64,000 nucleotides of DNA from Bettongia penicillata ogilbyi (GCA_023548195.1 JAJHZJ010000061.1:7995374-8059373); one strand, 5' to 3'; counted from the first letter of the stretch, positions 10,660-21,634 are shown. Made by a program: numbers and translations. Notes: a model not told the origin generated them from the letters alone.

Positions 10660-12030
10660 CCAATGTTGCCGATGCTGCTGCTGAGCTCAGTCCCCTAGGT
10701 GACTGGCTACCCCCCACCCCCCATTCCCTCAACCAGAGTGAGCAGCTGTACAGCAGTAAGTGCAGAGCCATCTGTTTTGCAGTATAAATGGGAGATGTGG
10801 GGGCCCCTCCTCCCCTCAGCCACCACCCTTCATCCCCAAAGACCATATACTTACATCTTTGAATAGCTCTGCTATAGCCACGCTGGCCTTCCCCCAGGGG
10901 AGTCAACTCTGGTCTTATATACATTGCCCTATCCATCAGGTTCTGCATACAAACTTAGAAAGGAAGGAGGGAAGGAGAGGGGAGAGAAATGGAGACTGGA
11001 AAAGGAGAGAGGAAAGAAACTGAATAGAAGCTAGCCTCTAGCAATCCATTTTCAACCTCAAGAGCTGTCTTGTGGGCTCCTTTCCCTTTACAGAAAAATT
11101 AAACAGCTGCCTTGTTTGATGTAATGATTTTCCCCTTGTGAAATATCTTCCTTTTAATTCTCTGTAGCTTTTCTCAGAGGTTGTGTTTTTTTTTTTATTT
11201 TCAATTCTCCCCTCCCCCTTCTGGCAATCTCCTTCCGTCTGGTCTCCCTAAGTCAACTCTCTCTCTGGTTCTTTCTGCCTTTGATCCTCCCTTTATTCCT
11301 TTATACTTATTGACCTAAAGTGCAATGATATTGGTGATATTGAAGGTGAATGGTCTCACCCACATCACAGCTTGTCTGCTACTCACTTTCCCCGCCCATT
11401 CCCCATTCTCTGTAACATGTGCTGTCAGCACTAATACTCTGCACCAGTGGGAGAAGCCCAGTTTCAGTGTCTGACATTACCCCTCTGGTTCACATTGTCA
11501 TCCTGAGCATGTGCTCACTTAAATGTACCTGCGGGGGACAAAAGCCAAGCACCCTGTAAATCCTGGGTAGGCTGTACTCACAGCCATCAGGACTCCAGCC
11601 AGCATTCTGTGCTTGTAGATTTGCTTGTAGATTCCAAATACCACTTGTATCAAAGCACCTCTCCCTGGGATGTTGTGCTTCACCTACAGAGAAAACTAGG
11701 CTTTCTTAAGTGCGGGAGCTGTACATAGGTGTATGGCCCCACTTTAGTCTCACTGAAGTTAGCTAATTGGAACAAAGAGGCTGGACTCCTTTACAGAGGA
11801 CCAGCCCAATCGAAAGGTAAAAGAAAGCGAGAATATCTGCCTCCAACAGAAAATTATAAACAGGAACTGGGAGCTGGGAAAGCGGTAGATTGGAGATGTG
11901 AGTAATAACAGAAGAAAATTCACTTTTGAAAGAAATGAATCCTTAAAAGAGAAAAATAATTTCTGTTGTTCCACTCTGATCTGTTTGCTGTCTACTAAAC
12001 ACATCTTTTTTATTTTTAGGATTTCAGTGG
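10660..12030. other. Unassigned, partly GC-rich sequence
   Basis: No repeat family was recognised in this 1.4 kb. On the minus strand a TATATAAG element (10914-10921) precedes a GTAAGTAT donor-like site near 10850; this could be a promoter and first exon, or chance. Confidence 0.35.
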
Positions 12031-12031
12031 A

Positions 12032-12460
12032 AAGAGTGATGGATCTGGCATTGGAAGAAGGGGGGGGCGTCAAGTCCTGACTCTTCTACTTACTACTTAA
12101 GTGATTTGGGGCAACTTACTCCTTCCTTTACCTCAGTTTCTTCATCTGTAAAATGAGGAGGGTGGGCTAATAATAATAGCTAAACTTTATATAGCATTTA
12201 AGGCCATAAAGCAAAGCACTTTATAAATATTTCATTTGAGACTCACAAAAACCCTGAGAGGTAGGTGCTGTTGTTATTCTCATTTGACAGAGGAGGAAAC
12301 TGAGGCAGGCAAGGGTTAAGTGACTTGCCTAGAATCACATGGCTAGGAAGTATCTGAGGTTGCTTTTGGATTCATCTCCCTGACTCTTCTAAGTCCAGTG
12401 CTCTATCCAATGTGCCACCTAAACTCTGAGGTCTTTCACAGTTCTAAATATATGATCCCA
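12032..12460 (+). mobile_element. MIR-type SINE split by another SINE
   Basis: A sense copy runs to about 12168 (block CTCAGTTTCTTCATCTGTAA), is interrupted by an antisense SINE, and resumes at about 12425 with its expected 3' end (GAGGTCTTTCACAGTTCTAAA). The order of the pieces shows the insertion history. Confidence 0.75.
12169..12424 (-). mobile_element. MIR-type SINE, antisense, inserted in another
   Basis: Nearly complete antisense CORE-SINE. It runs from TAATAATAGCTAAACTTTAT to the CCAATGTGCCACCTAA head, with the GAGGAAACTGAGGCAGGCAA core and AGAATCACATGGCTAGGAAG. Possible short CTAA duplication at the edges. Confidence 0.8.
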
Positions 12461-12464
12461 CATT

Positions 12465-12850
12465 CCAGAATAGAAAGGCATCTTAGAAGGTATCTACATC
12501 AGGAGTTCTTAACATTTTTTCCTCTTGGACCCCCTTGGCAATATGGGAAGACTGTGAATTCCTTCTCAGAATAACCTTCCCAAACTCATAAAATTATACA
12601 CATAGGATTATAAAGAAAACCAATTATATGGAAACACCATTATCAAAATATTTAAGAACAAGTTTACAAACCTCAGATTAAGAAGCCCTGATCTAGGTCA
12701 ATACCTACATGTAACAAATGAGGAAACTGAAGTCCAGAAAAGCCAAATGCTTGTCCAAGATCACACAGCTCATCAGGGTTAGAGTTAGGATTTGAACACA
12801 GGGCTTCCGACGTCAAGTTTGATGTTCTTTGCATGATGCTACACATTCCT
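12465..12850 (-). mobile_element. MIR-type SINE split by a hAT-like element
   Basis: Antisense SINE whose 3' part (12465-12499) is separated from its core and head (12691-12850, with AATGAGGAAACTGAAGTCCA and GATCACACAGCTCATCAGGG) by the small DNA transposon at 12500-12690. Confidence 0.75.
12500..12690. mobile_element. hAT-like non-autonomous DNA transposon
   Basis: 191-bp element with terminal inverted repeats: CAGGAGTTCTTAA at the left and TTAAGAAGCCCTG at the right. It is flanked by ATCTACAT (12492-12499) and ATCTAGGT (12691-12698), an 8-bp target duplication with six matches, the size typical of hAT transposases. It has no coding capacity, so it would have been moved by a transposase from elsewhere. 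The interior includes repeated GACCCCC-type blocks common in this class. Confidence 0.8.
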
Positions 12851-12854
12851 TTTG

Positions 12855-12985
12855 CCTGTGTGATTTTTCTCACCTAGAATGCTTTCTTCTTGCCTTCTCA
12901 TTAGTCATCACTCCTCCAAAGTCCACCCCCTCAAAATACAGCTGAAAATTGATCTATTTATCCAAGAAACCTAATTAACCCTGCC
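12855..12985 (+). mobile_element. Probable L2 fragment
   Basis: CACCTAGAATGCTTTCTTCTTGC and the following C/T-rich coding-like sequence resemble the sense L2 region ending its reverse transcriptase frame. Diverged. Confidence 0.45.
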
Positions 12986-12989
12986 TGAC

Positions 12990-13055
12990 TCAAGTATGTG
13001 TTGGACTAGATGTCCCTGAGGTTCCTTCCAACTCTAAGATGGCCTGAGTGACTTT
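12990..13055 (+). mobile_element. MIR-type SINE 3' fragment
   Basis: TTGGACTAGATGTCCCTGAG and TTCCTTCCAACTCTAAGATG match the sense 3' part of the marsupial CORE-SINEs seen elsewhere in the window. Confidence 0.6.
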
Positions 13056-13389
13056 ACCCTTTCCCCTCTAACCTGAGCCTCAGGGTATAAACAAATGAAT
13101 GGATCTATGCCATTCCAAGTACTCAAAGTCTGGGGTTGGCTCCTGTGGGGACCCTGGCACCTAAAGAAGCAGCACCTGCTGTGTCATTTGGATGACTCAA
13201 TTATAGGAGGACGTTCAGTGAGACTCAACAGTATAGATTGTATTCTATCAGTTTGCCTAGGGTTTAGGATGACAGAACCCTAAATCTGGAAGGGATTTTA
13301 GAGGTCTTCTCTTCCAGACCCCTCTACAACATTCCAAAAATGTTTCCCTACCTTAAGACTTTCACCAATCTAATTCATCCTCCGTTCAA

Positions 13390-13955
13390 CTGTCAAAGTT
13401 ATTTTCCCACAGTTTAGGTTCAGACCATGTCACCTTCTTGGTTCAATAAATTCCTGTGGCTCCCTAGTACCTCCAGGATCAACCTGGAATGGCATGTAGA
13501 ACCCTACATAACCTGGACCCTTCCTGCCTTTCCAATCTTCTTTCTCTTTTTCCCTTCCCCAATCCGGACACTTTAGGCTCCATCTTCCCTGGTCTCCTTG
13601 TTGCTCTTCATACATGATTCATCATCTCCTGACTTTATATTTATACTATCTCCCATGCCTGAAATGTTGTGCCTCCTTACCTCAGCCTTTTAGATTCTCT
13701 GGATTCTATAATGCCTCAGTTCTAATCCCACCATAGTCTCAGGAATCCTTTCCCAGTCCTCTAAGTTCCTTCCCTCTAAAATGATCATCCATTTATACTC
13801 TATATCTTGTATAGATAGGTATATACTCTATACCTAGTTATTGGCATGTTATTAGAATGTGTACTCTTTAAGGAAGGGAATCATGTTTTTGTCTTTCTTT
13901 GTATTCCTAGTGCTTAATATAGCACTTAATGAATGCTTGTTGACTGGCAGAAAAA
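13390..13955 (+). mobile_element. L2 LINE 3' region, sense
   Basis: Order of blocks typical of L2: GGTTCAATAAATTCCTGTGG, the coding remnant through 13700, then the 3' end (TTTGTATTCCTAGTGCTTAA at about 13900 and AATGAATGCTTGTTGA). No intact frame. A short antisense MIR-like piece (about 13262-13330) precedes it. Confidence 0.8.
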
Positions 13956-14109
13956 CATCTGTTCAGACTTTGTCTGAACCCTTCTAGTGAATCCGGTATC
14001 TTCTATTAATTAAAAGTTTCCTCCTATCTAATTTTTCAAAATTATTGGAGGGATGTGTTTGTATGTGTTGCAAGGAAGATTAAGTAATATGAGCTCCCAG
14101 CAGCCTCTT

Positions 14110-14690
14110 CTGAAGACTAGCTAAACACTGTCCTCCATGAGGAAGAGTCTCCTAGTGACCAGAAGAATGGAGGTGAGAGTTTCACTGTACTCGGCCCTGG
14201 TTAGATGTTATCTGGATTATTATGTTCAATTCTGGCTTCCATATTTTATGAAAGACACCAGCATGCTTAACCAAGATGACAAGAAAACTAAAGAATATGG
14301 GCACTTAAAGAAACTGGTGTTGTTTCTTCTAAAGAAATCTTAGGGGTGACATGAATGGTTTCTTCAAGTATTTGAAAGGTTGTCGTGTGGAAGAGGGATT
14401 AGACTTACTGTGTTTGGACTGAGAAGACATAACTAAGGGTAATGTGTAGAAGTTGAAAAGAAGCAGATACAGTTGCAATATATGAATTAAAAAAAAAAAA
14501 AACTTCTTATTAGAACTTTCCAAGGTAGAATGGAATGCTTCAGCAGGTAATGAACTTCCTACTACCAGAGGTCTTCCCGTAGAGTTCAGATGATCAATTG
14601 TCAAGGATGTTTAAATGTTAGATAAGTCTCTCTAAAGATACTGTTCATTGATGGGATAATGTGATGCCAGTTTATGGATGGAATGCTAAA
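14110..14690 (+). mobile_element. CR1/L3-type LINE 3' region, sense
   Basis: Resembles the 3' coding end and terminus of CR1/L3 elements. Blocks in the expected order: the GGTTAGATGTTATCTGGATTA region, TCTTCAAGTATTTGAAAGG, GTGGAAGAGGGATTAGAC, an A-run then AACTTCTTATTAGAAC, and GGTAGAATGGAATGCTTCAG. Frames are broken. Confidence 0.75.
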
Positions 14691-14939
14691 TAAATATTTA
14701 TGTGTTTGCTTTCCATTTTCAGCAAATGTTTTGGTTAAGGTTAATTGAATGTTAGTGATTGTAAATACACCAATGGGGGCTCATTAGATATATTGTTAGC
14801 TGGAATAGCCACCCACTGAAGTTATCCCTAGGAAATGAAATAGTGAGTTGTAAAGGCAATGCCTGTGAAGGTAGGGTGTTGATTAGCAATACTTGGGATT
14901 ATTTGGTAAGGTTTTAAGATTTCTGTGAACTTGCTAGCT

Positions 14940-15300
14940 CATGAGGTAAGCCATTCCATTTTAGGCACTTGTTATAAAGTTCTTCCTTGGAGTGATCAAA
15001 AATATGCCTTTTTGTAACTTCCACCAATTAGTCCTAGGTCTCTGGGAATCATTCAGAATATTGCTCAATGACAACCTTTTAAATGCCTAAAAATAGCTGT
15101 GATATCCTGTCTAAATCATCTTTTCTCTGAAGTAAAAGTCTAGAATTCCTTTGATCAATTCCCATATGACATAGATTACATTCTGTTTGCCCTTTTCTAG
15201 ACATGCTAGCTAGTTAACAGCCCTTTCTGATATTCAGAACTGAAAATGATATTTCAGCTATATTGTGACAAGGGCAGAATATAATGAGACCATCATCTCC
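14940..15300 (-). mobile_element. CR1/L3-type LINE 3' region, antisense
   Basis: Antisense counterpart of the same family: AAAGTTCTTCCTTGGAGTG, TTTTTGTAACTTCCACCAAT, TATCCTGTCTAAATCATC, then the ATATTCAGAACTGAAAATG block and GGGCAGAATATAATGAGACC. It faces the sense copy 250 bp upstream. Confidence 0.75.
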
Positions 15301-15319
15301 TTCCTTCTTTAAAAAACTA

Positions 15320-15560
15320 ATACTCTTGTGGTAGCCAGAAACTGGAAACAAAATGTGTACGCATTGATTTGGTAATGGCTGCACATATTGTGGTATATGA
15401 ATAGAATGGATGATTATTGTAGTTTAAGAAATACCTAATATGAGGGACTCAGAAAAATATGGAAAGATTTGTATGAAGTGATGCAATTGAGAAAGCAGAA
15501 CCAAGAGAACAATATATATGGTGACTAAAATGATCTTGTTTAGATCATTTTTATTTTATT
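15320..15560 (+). mobile_element. L1 3' region fragment, sense
   Basis: GTAGCCAGAAACTGGAAAC, TATTGTGGTATATGAATAGAA, ATATGGAAAGATTTGTATGAA and AGAAAGCAGAACCAAGAGAA match the L1 3' region better preserved at 45951-46923. Confidence 0.75.
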
Positions 15561-15574
15561 TTGGGCAATAACAA

Positions 15575-15760
15575 GGCTAAAAAGCAGCGAAAAAGAACAT
15601 CAGATTTGGAGTCAAAGGGCCTTCGTTCAAATTAACTACCTGTGTGACCTTAGACAAGTCACTTAATTTCTTTGGGGCTCAGATTCATTGTCTTCCATAA
15701 GAAGTCATTGGACTAAGTTCCCTTCCAACTCTAGATTCATGCACCTTTGGTTCTGTGATC
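15575..15760 (+). mobile_element. MIR-type CORE-SINE
   Basis: Sense copy: TTGGAGTCAAAGGGCCTTCG, TGTGTGACCTTAGACAAGTC, and TTCCCTTCCAACTCTAGATTC. Confidence 0.8.
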
Positions 15761-15894
15761 TGCGATGCATTTTAATTAACCGATAAGAAAACACACCTCC
15801 CTTCCCTCAGAAGAAATAGAGGGATGACAGATATGGAATGAAATATACACTATTGGATATGGTAGCTATGTCAGTTGGCTTTTTTTTTAATTCC

Positions 15895-16030
15895 TTCAAT
15901 CTGACATTTATGTTACCTTCGACAAATCACTTAAGCTTCCCTGGACCTCAGTTTCCTCATCTGTAAAATGAAGATGTTAACCAATAGGGTCTCTGAAGTT
16001 CTACATATATAGTCCTATGATTCTATGCTT
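15895..16030 (+). mobile_element. MIR-type CORE-SINE fragment
   Basis: TTCGACAAATCACTTAAGC, CCTCAGTTTCCTCATCTGTA and the AGTCCTATGATTCTATG end. The head is missing. Confidence 0.75.
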
Positions 16031-16189
16031 TTCTTTATTACAAGGAAAGATTTAAAGGAGGAGAGAGGAAGTGAGAATAAGAGAAAACAAATGTAGTTGG
16101 TGTAAAACAAACCTTAAGAAAAAAAAGTCAGTAATCATGGAACATTGTTAAATTGTTGCAATATAGAATTTTTAAACTGATTTTTTTAA

Positions 16190-16490
16190 TCCAACCATTC
16201 TCTCCCCTGAGTTTCAATTCCACATCACCAATTATTGGTTGCCTATTTCAAACTGAATGTCCCAGAGACGTCTCACATTCAAGATTAACAAACCAAAACT
16301 CTATCTGTCCCTGCAAATCCACTCCTCTTACTTTCCATATTGCCGTTAAAGATACCACCATTCTTCTAGTTTCCTAGGTTCCTAATCTTGGTGTTGTCCT
16401 TGACTCCTCACTCTCCCCTTACCCCAGGTATCTAATCACTTGCTAAGCTTTGCCATTTCTACCTCCATGACATCTCTTGAAACCAACCTC
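16190..16490 (+). mobile_element. L2 LINE coding remnant, sense
   Basis: The stretch with AAGATACCACCATTCTTCTAG and CTTGGTGTTGTCCTTGACTC corresponds to the L2 reverse transcriptase C-terminal coding region. The open frame at 16153-16377 is part of this relic and not a host gene. Confidence 0.7.
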
Positions 16491-16621
16491 TAAGAAGAAA
16501 CAAACTAGCACAAGTTGGAAACAGAGCAAGTCAAAGCTTCTGTGCCAGTCAGAGTGGAACTGAGTCCATGAAGAGTCCTGCACTTCTAGCCTCAGTCAGA
16601 TAGGGAAACTCAGTCTTAAAA

Positions 16622-16780
16622 ACAGGAAGAAAGGAAGGAAGGAAAGAAGGAAGGAAGGAAGGAAGGAAGGAAGGAAGGAAGGAAGGAAGGAAGGAAGGAA
16701 GGAAGGAAGGAAGGAAGGAGGGAGGGAGGGAAGAAGGGAGGGAGGGAAATGGGAGGGAGGGAAGTAGGAGGGAAAAAAAA
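16622..16780. repeat. (GGAA)n microsatellite grading to GGGA
   Basis: About 90 bp of near-perfect GGAA repeats, then GGGA-rich variants to 16780. Minus-strand frames of Ser/Leu/Pro/Phe repeats here are composition artefacts. ETS-factor core sites (GGAA) occur in every unit. Confidence 0.95.
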
Positions 16781-16997
16781 GGAAGGGCAGGATCATTGAA
16801 GCATTTTTTTTTCATCTGCAGAAGAGAACAGAAACACGGCCAGAAGGAATCACTAATTTTGAAAGTTACTTGTTAAATGTATTGCATACTTAGAAAGAAA
16901 AGCAAAGTCTACATAAAAGAGACTCAGCTTTATGCATTGTGATCTTTTGTTCCACTCTGTATGTGGAAATACTCATTGAATTTGGTGTTTGTTAAGT

Positions 16998-17213
16998 TTA
17001 GAATAAAACAGCAAAAAAGATATAAAGCAAAGTTAACAGAACCAGCAAAGCAATCCCCATTGTGGCCAGAGCAATGTAAAGAAAAATGACACTGGTGGAC
17101 TTCAGAACTCCACCCAGAGGAGTATTCAGTGATGACTTCAGCTGCTTAATGATGAAACTTCCACCCTGCCCATCAGCAAAGAGGTGATGGACCACAGGTA
17201 CAGAGTGAGGCAC
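16998..17213 (-). CDS. Possible single-span membrane peptide or exon
   Basis: A minus-strand open frame of up to 71 codons ends in a strongly hydrophobic segment (about residues 39-69, IFLYIALATMGIALLVLLTL inside it), preceded by a polar stretch with FADGQGGSF and KQLKSS. This resembles the end of a type I single-span protein with a minimal cytoplasmic tail. The first codon at 17213 is GTG, not ATG, and an in-frame stop lies three codons further upstream. If real it is more likely a terminal exon with an acceptor near 17217 than a free gene. I do not recognise the protein. Chance is a serious alternative; no promoter or splice partner was identified. Confidence 0.2.
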   Translation of the reverse strand: MPHSVPVVHHLFADGQGGSFIIKQLKSSLNTPLGGVLKSTSVIFLYIALATMGIALLVLLTLLYIFFAVLF

Positions 17214-17214
17214 G

Positions 17215-18372
17215 CATCTTTAGATAAACCCAGCTGTTTGTTTAGACTGATTGCACTTATTTGTTACAAAGGCGGATTTAGGAACTGGAGGAGGCTGTCA
17301 TGAAAGTGACATAGATTTTTTTTTTAAAGAATGGGGGCAAGAGCATCCATAAAACCTATTTTAAATGTTGGTTTGTTTGATTGTTTTGTTTTGTTTTTAA
17401 TTTAAGGGCAGGGGAATTTTCCTTAAATCAAACCACATCCTGTCTACACCTCTTGTGCCAAAGGTAGTCTCAGGCTTTTGGTATTTGTTGGAAGAAGAAC
17501 ACCTCCCTGACCATACTTTTAAAACATGTTAGAGCTCTTTCCCTTAGCCCTGGTTTTTAAATGGATTGGGGTTCAAGTTCCTTTTTAAGAAATCCTGGTT
17601 AGTTTTTCCCCCAGCATTTAGCACATTTTAGCCTCTCCTTATCTAAAGTGCTCACATTGCAAATACGAGCAGTAGGAACAGGGATTTAAATTCTGTCTTG
17701 ATGAGAATTTGAACTGAAATACTCTGCCCACTGCCACTTTATAAGACGGGAATCATCAAGCTAGCTGCAAATACCTCAAGGGGTCTTTGCAGTTGTTCAA
17801 CATAAATCAGCAAAATGACAGGCAATTGACTTTGAAGACAACTCTTACATGGCTGAGTGGCTGGAGCTGCTAGCAGCAGATGAGGGCATTTTCCTGTAAA
17901 CACGCTTGTGATTAGGATACTAAATAAACAGTGGATTGGGTTCTCTCTGTCAGACTCCAAAATACTCTGGATTTTTTCATTAGGGGGAAATGAACACAAG
18001 GCTCTGTTTAGTAAAGCATACAACTCGGAAAAATAAATTTGTACTTCAAGGGCGGAGGAATGCGGGGAGCTGGCCATGTTTGTGTTTCTTCTGATTTCTG
18101 CAAGTTGCCAGAGGCTGAGCAGGAGGAAACTCTCACCTTGTATTAGGAATCTGTTGAGGGAAATATGGGACCAGTCAGTCCTGTCAGTGCAAAGCTGTCA
18201 AACAGCATCTGCCACATCTCATGGCTCTAAAATCTATTGCACTGATAATATAAAATCATGGGGCTGCCTTCAGGCTGGACCATATCTTCATAATTCCAGC
18301 CAGCTTTGAGGCTCTAGTCCATTTTTTAAGATTTCCAAAGAGTAAGATTGCTCAACCTTCCTTAGATAGATA
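17215..18372. other. Unassigned sequence
   Basis: No repeat recognised. A minus-strand frame at 17739-18077 (112 residues) starts with a good initiation context (aacATGG) but has no recognisable domain; treated as unproven. Confidence 0.4.
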
Positions 18373-18374
18373 AA

Positions 18375-18765
18375 GAATTTTTTTTTATTAAGTGTTTTCT
18401 ATACGTTGGACACCACACTAAGTACTTGGGATACAGATATAAGAAAACAAAATGGTGCCTACTTTTGAGGAATTTACATTCTAATGGGAAGACAAAACAA
18501 AAAAGGAAATGGAAAGGATTCAAGGAAGACTATTACAAGGTGGGCCAGGCAGCTGGTGGGGAGATAACAAAGCCCCAAGTGAGTTGATTTGCAAATGAAG
18601 AGAGTGACTCAGGCCTCTTAAAAATTGGTAATCTAAGCTTGGGACTCATCTGTCAAGAGGGCAGTGCTTAGGAGGGAGTCATACTGAGGTAGGAAAAGCA
18701 GCCAGAAAGGAGGTAGAGTAGTCTGATCTTATGTCAGGGTCTAAATGTCAAAAAACATTTTCTGG
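18375..18765 (-). mobile_element. L2 LINE 3' region, antisense
   Basis: Antisense L2 end: TTATTAAGTGTTTTCTATACG, CACTAAGTACTTGGGATACAG, GGAATTTACATTCTAATGGG. Diverged body sequence follows to about 18765 (GGGTCTAAATGTCAAAAAAC). Confidence 0.65.
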
Positions 18766-18884
18766 CACCAAACCCAAATCCTTCTTGCTGTAGCTCAAAC
18801 CTTATTTTTTTTTCCTTTTCTCATTGGTAGAGATGCAATGCAATTGTTCACTCCTGGAATTATCTTCTTGCATATAGAATGACC

Positions 18885-19040
18885 ATAGTATTTGGAACTG
18901 GAAGAGATCTTAGAGAACATTGAGACCAACCCCCTTATTTTATAAAGGAGAAAACTGAGGCCAATAGTTCAGATAAGAGTCAGTACAAGAGTCAGGACTG
19001 GAATTGAAGTTTTCTAACTAAATCCAATCCTCTTCCATAC
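18885..19040 (-). mobile_element. MIR-type SINE, antisense
   Basis: GGAACTGGAAGAGATCTTAG, CCCTTATTTTATAAAGGAG and AAAACTGAGGCCAATAG in antisense order. Confidence 0.75.
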
Positions 19041-19635
19041 TTATACTAGTATATGTAATTATTTTTTGCTCAGTTGGAATTCCATAGAGTGATCTGCGTT
19101 TAGCAGATAAGTTAAATGGGTTACCAATACTCATCACTCACCACATACATTCTTCTACTACTGTGCTTTTAACAATCAAATATTCAGTTTGACAAATGGA
19201 TAAATTCCACCAAGACGATGCTGTCTCCCGCACTTCTCTGACTGAACAGGTTCTATCACCATGAATTCACTTAGCTGATCAGACAATGTTGACCTAATAA
19301 GGAGACTCCACAAATCCTGACTGAATTGTGTTTGGGGGTTGGGGGGTGGGAATGGCAAAGTCTGATTTTTAAAGCGACCAATAAGGTGTTGCTAGGGTCT
19401 CCAGGAAGACAAAGATATTAGTTCCACAACAATCTGATGAAGTCATCCAGCCAGAGGATGGCCTGTTTGGTACACAGCTATCTAAATCTGATTGTATCAC
19501 CAGGGACAGGCACACTTGAGTCCAGGGTGGCTGAGTTGGAATCCCAGCTGAGCAGTATCTCAAAGGTCCTCAGCTAAGCCACAAGAGCAACCCACCTTAC
19601 ACAATCATATGAGCAATTGGCATTTAAAACTCTTC
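19041..19635. other. Unassigned sequence
   Basis: No recognised repeat or convincing frame; the minus-strand frames at 19176-19358 and 19369-19563 lack motifs. Confidence 0.45.
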
Positions 19636-19639
19636 CCAG

Positions 19640-20028
19640 ACTGATTACCTTCCAGTCTTAAATTTTACTTCACCCTAGGTACTCTGTGATCTAGCTAAGC
19701 AGGACTTCTTGGCTGTACCCAGCACAGAATGTATTTTCTTTCTCTGTGCCTTTAAACTGACTGGAATGTTCTCCTTCCTCCCCTCAGCTTGCCTGGCTTT
19801 CTTCAGGAGGTTGTACCACCTCACGCCTGCCCTCTGTGCCTTCCAAGATTACCTTCTATTTACATGTAGACCTCTCACACATATGTAATTATTTACATGC
19901 TATCTCTCCCATTAGCATCTAGCTCCTTGAGGGTAGGCATTATTTTCTCCTTTCTTTGTATTCCCCAATGCTTAGGACAGTACCCTGAACATAGAATGTG
20001 CATAAGAAATGCTTTTTGACCAACTGCC
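19640..20028 (+). mobile_element. L2 LINE 3' end, sense
   Basis: GACTGGAATGTTCTCCTTCC, the CTTGCCTGGCTTTCTTCAGG block, GCTCCTTGAGGGTAGGCATT, and the terminus TATTCCCCAATGCTTAGGAC give a good L2 3' end. Confidence 0.8.
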
Positions 20029-20034
20029 CTCCTC

Positions 20035-21120
20035 TCAATGTTTTACACCTCTAGACAGATAAACTCTCAGATCAACTCACCGCTAACTATTGTCTTGGTC
20101 CTGCTTTTTCTTGACATTACTCTCACTTGGTTGATCATTCTTCAGTTTTCTTTGTTAAACTTGTCATCCAGGTGTCCCATGCTGCATGAAGCTGTATCAG
20201 AGGGCTTCATCCTGGACCCTCTTCTCTCTCTATGCTTTTTTGGTAACCTCATCATGAATTCAACATTCATCTCTCTGCAGACATCTCCCAAATCCACATA
20301 TCTGGCCCTCATTTCTGCCTCAAGTTCAAGTCATGCATGACCAACTAACTACTTATCTATATATCCAACTGTATGTCTCATATCTATCTCAAACTCCTCA
20401 TGTCCAAAATGGAGCTTATTATCTTCCTACCTTAAACAACCCCCCATTCTTCTCTTCTGATCAATCAGCTTCAAAAGCTCAGAGTCATCTTTGACTTTTC
20501 CCTCTTCCTCTTCCCCATATCTAAACCTTTGCCAAGTTTTGTGAATTCTACCTGTATAGCATCCTTTGCAGCCATTTCCTTCTTTCCAATCCCATGGCCA
20601 CCACTGTACCTTAAGCCCTTATTTCTCATGTACTACAATTGCTTCCTAATTGATATCTCTGGATCAAGTCTCTTCCCTCTCCAATCTACTCTCCACACAG
20701 CTACCAAATTGATATTTCTAAAGCATGGAGCTGACTGTGTTACTCCCCTGTTCAAGAAGCGTTGATGGTTTCCTATTTTCTTTAGGATAGAATATATTTA
20801 TCTTACATGGCATTTAAAAGACCTTCACATTTAAGGGCTAGCCTACTTTTGCAAACCTGATTTATGTTACTCCTACTCATGCACTGAACGTCACAACTAC
20901 ACTAGGCCATTTGTTGTTCCCCATACATAATATTTCATACCCTACTTGTGTTCCTTTGCCCCAGTCATTTCCCAAATCTAGAATGCTCTTCCCTCTTCAC
21001 TTGTGCTTCTTGGAAACTTCAGCTACTTCCAAGGCTTAATTGGGGCACCAAATCCCACCAGAGGCCTTTCTTGATTCTCTGTGATTAATGCTTCCCCTTC
21101 CCAAAAAGTGTTTTCTATAA
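20035..21120 (+). mobile_element. L2 LINE, longer coding relic, sense
   Basis: About 1.1 kb of L2 reverse transcriptase and downstream sequence. Landmarks: GGCTTCATCCTGGACCCTC, CTCCTCATGTCCAAAATGG, AGAGTCATCTTTGACTTTTC, and ACACAGCTACCAAATTGATA followed by GTTACTCCCCTGTTCAAGA. Open frames at 20038-20340 and 20529-20765 are parts of this dead LINE. It ends near 21120 without the terminal block and directly follows another L2 3' end. Confidence 0.75.
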
Positions 21121-21124
21121 ATTT

Positions 21125-21630
21125 TATATTTGCTTATTTTGGGGATGTAGAATCCCCTCTGGGCATCCTCCTCCAAGTCAGTCCTCATAGGTTTCAGGTT
21201 GGGTCCATCAGAGGGGCAACTATCCTCTGGATGAAAGGCACTTTCTAGGGCTAAACTCCTAGAACTATAGATCACAAGTCTCCACTAGCAGGCTCAAATT
21301 TAATAGTCAGCAGGTGACACAACTAGCTCAAAGAAAAAGCACTTACTAAAGTAACATAGCAAGAATAGTATCTATAAAATAGTTCCCTTAATAAACCTGA
21401 CTTACACTCTCCCCCAAATGTACTTAGCAATTATGTGAAAGCTAGGTGCTAACTTAGAGTATGCCAGGAGTGAGGCATATCTGTAGCTAAGGTAATTCAT
21501 GCCTCCAATATTGCTGACACCCAATGTCCTTTGTATTTTAGTAATGTACTCCCTACCTGGGCAGCACTTCTGTGGGGCAGGTTACACAGTTAGGTTCCCT
21601 AGGCCTGCTCTTCTCTGCAGTTCTTTTCTT
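21125..21630. other. Unassigned sequence
   Basis: Nothing recognised between two L2 copies. Confidence 0.45.
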
Positions 21631-21634
21631 TTTC

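Noticed and set aside
10616..10948. 110-residue minus-strand frame ending in ten glutamines
   Set aside because: The glutamines are the GCT repeat read in one frame; there is no other coding evidence and the protein ends right after the repeat.
17739..18077. 112-residue minus-strand frame with good start context
   Set aside because: No recognisable domain, no splice or promoter partner, no repeat protein; kept as unproven.
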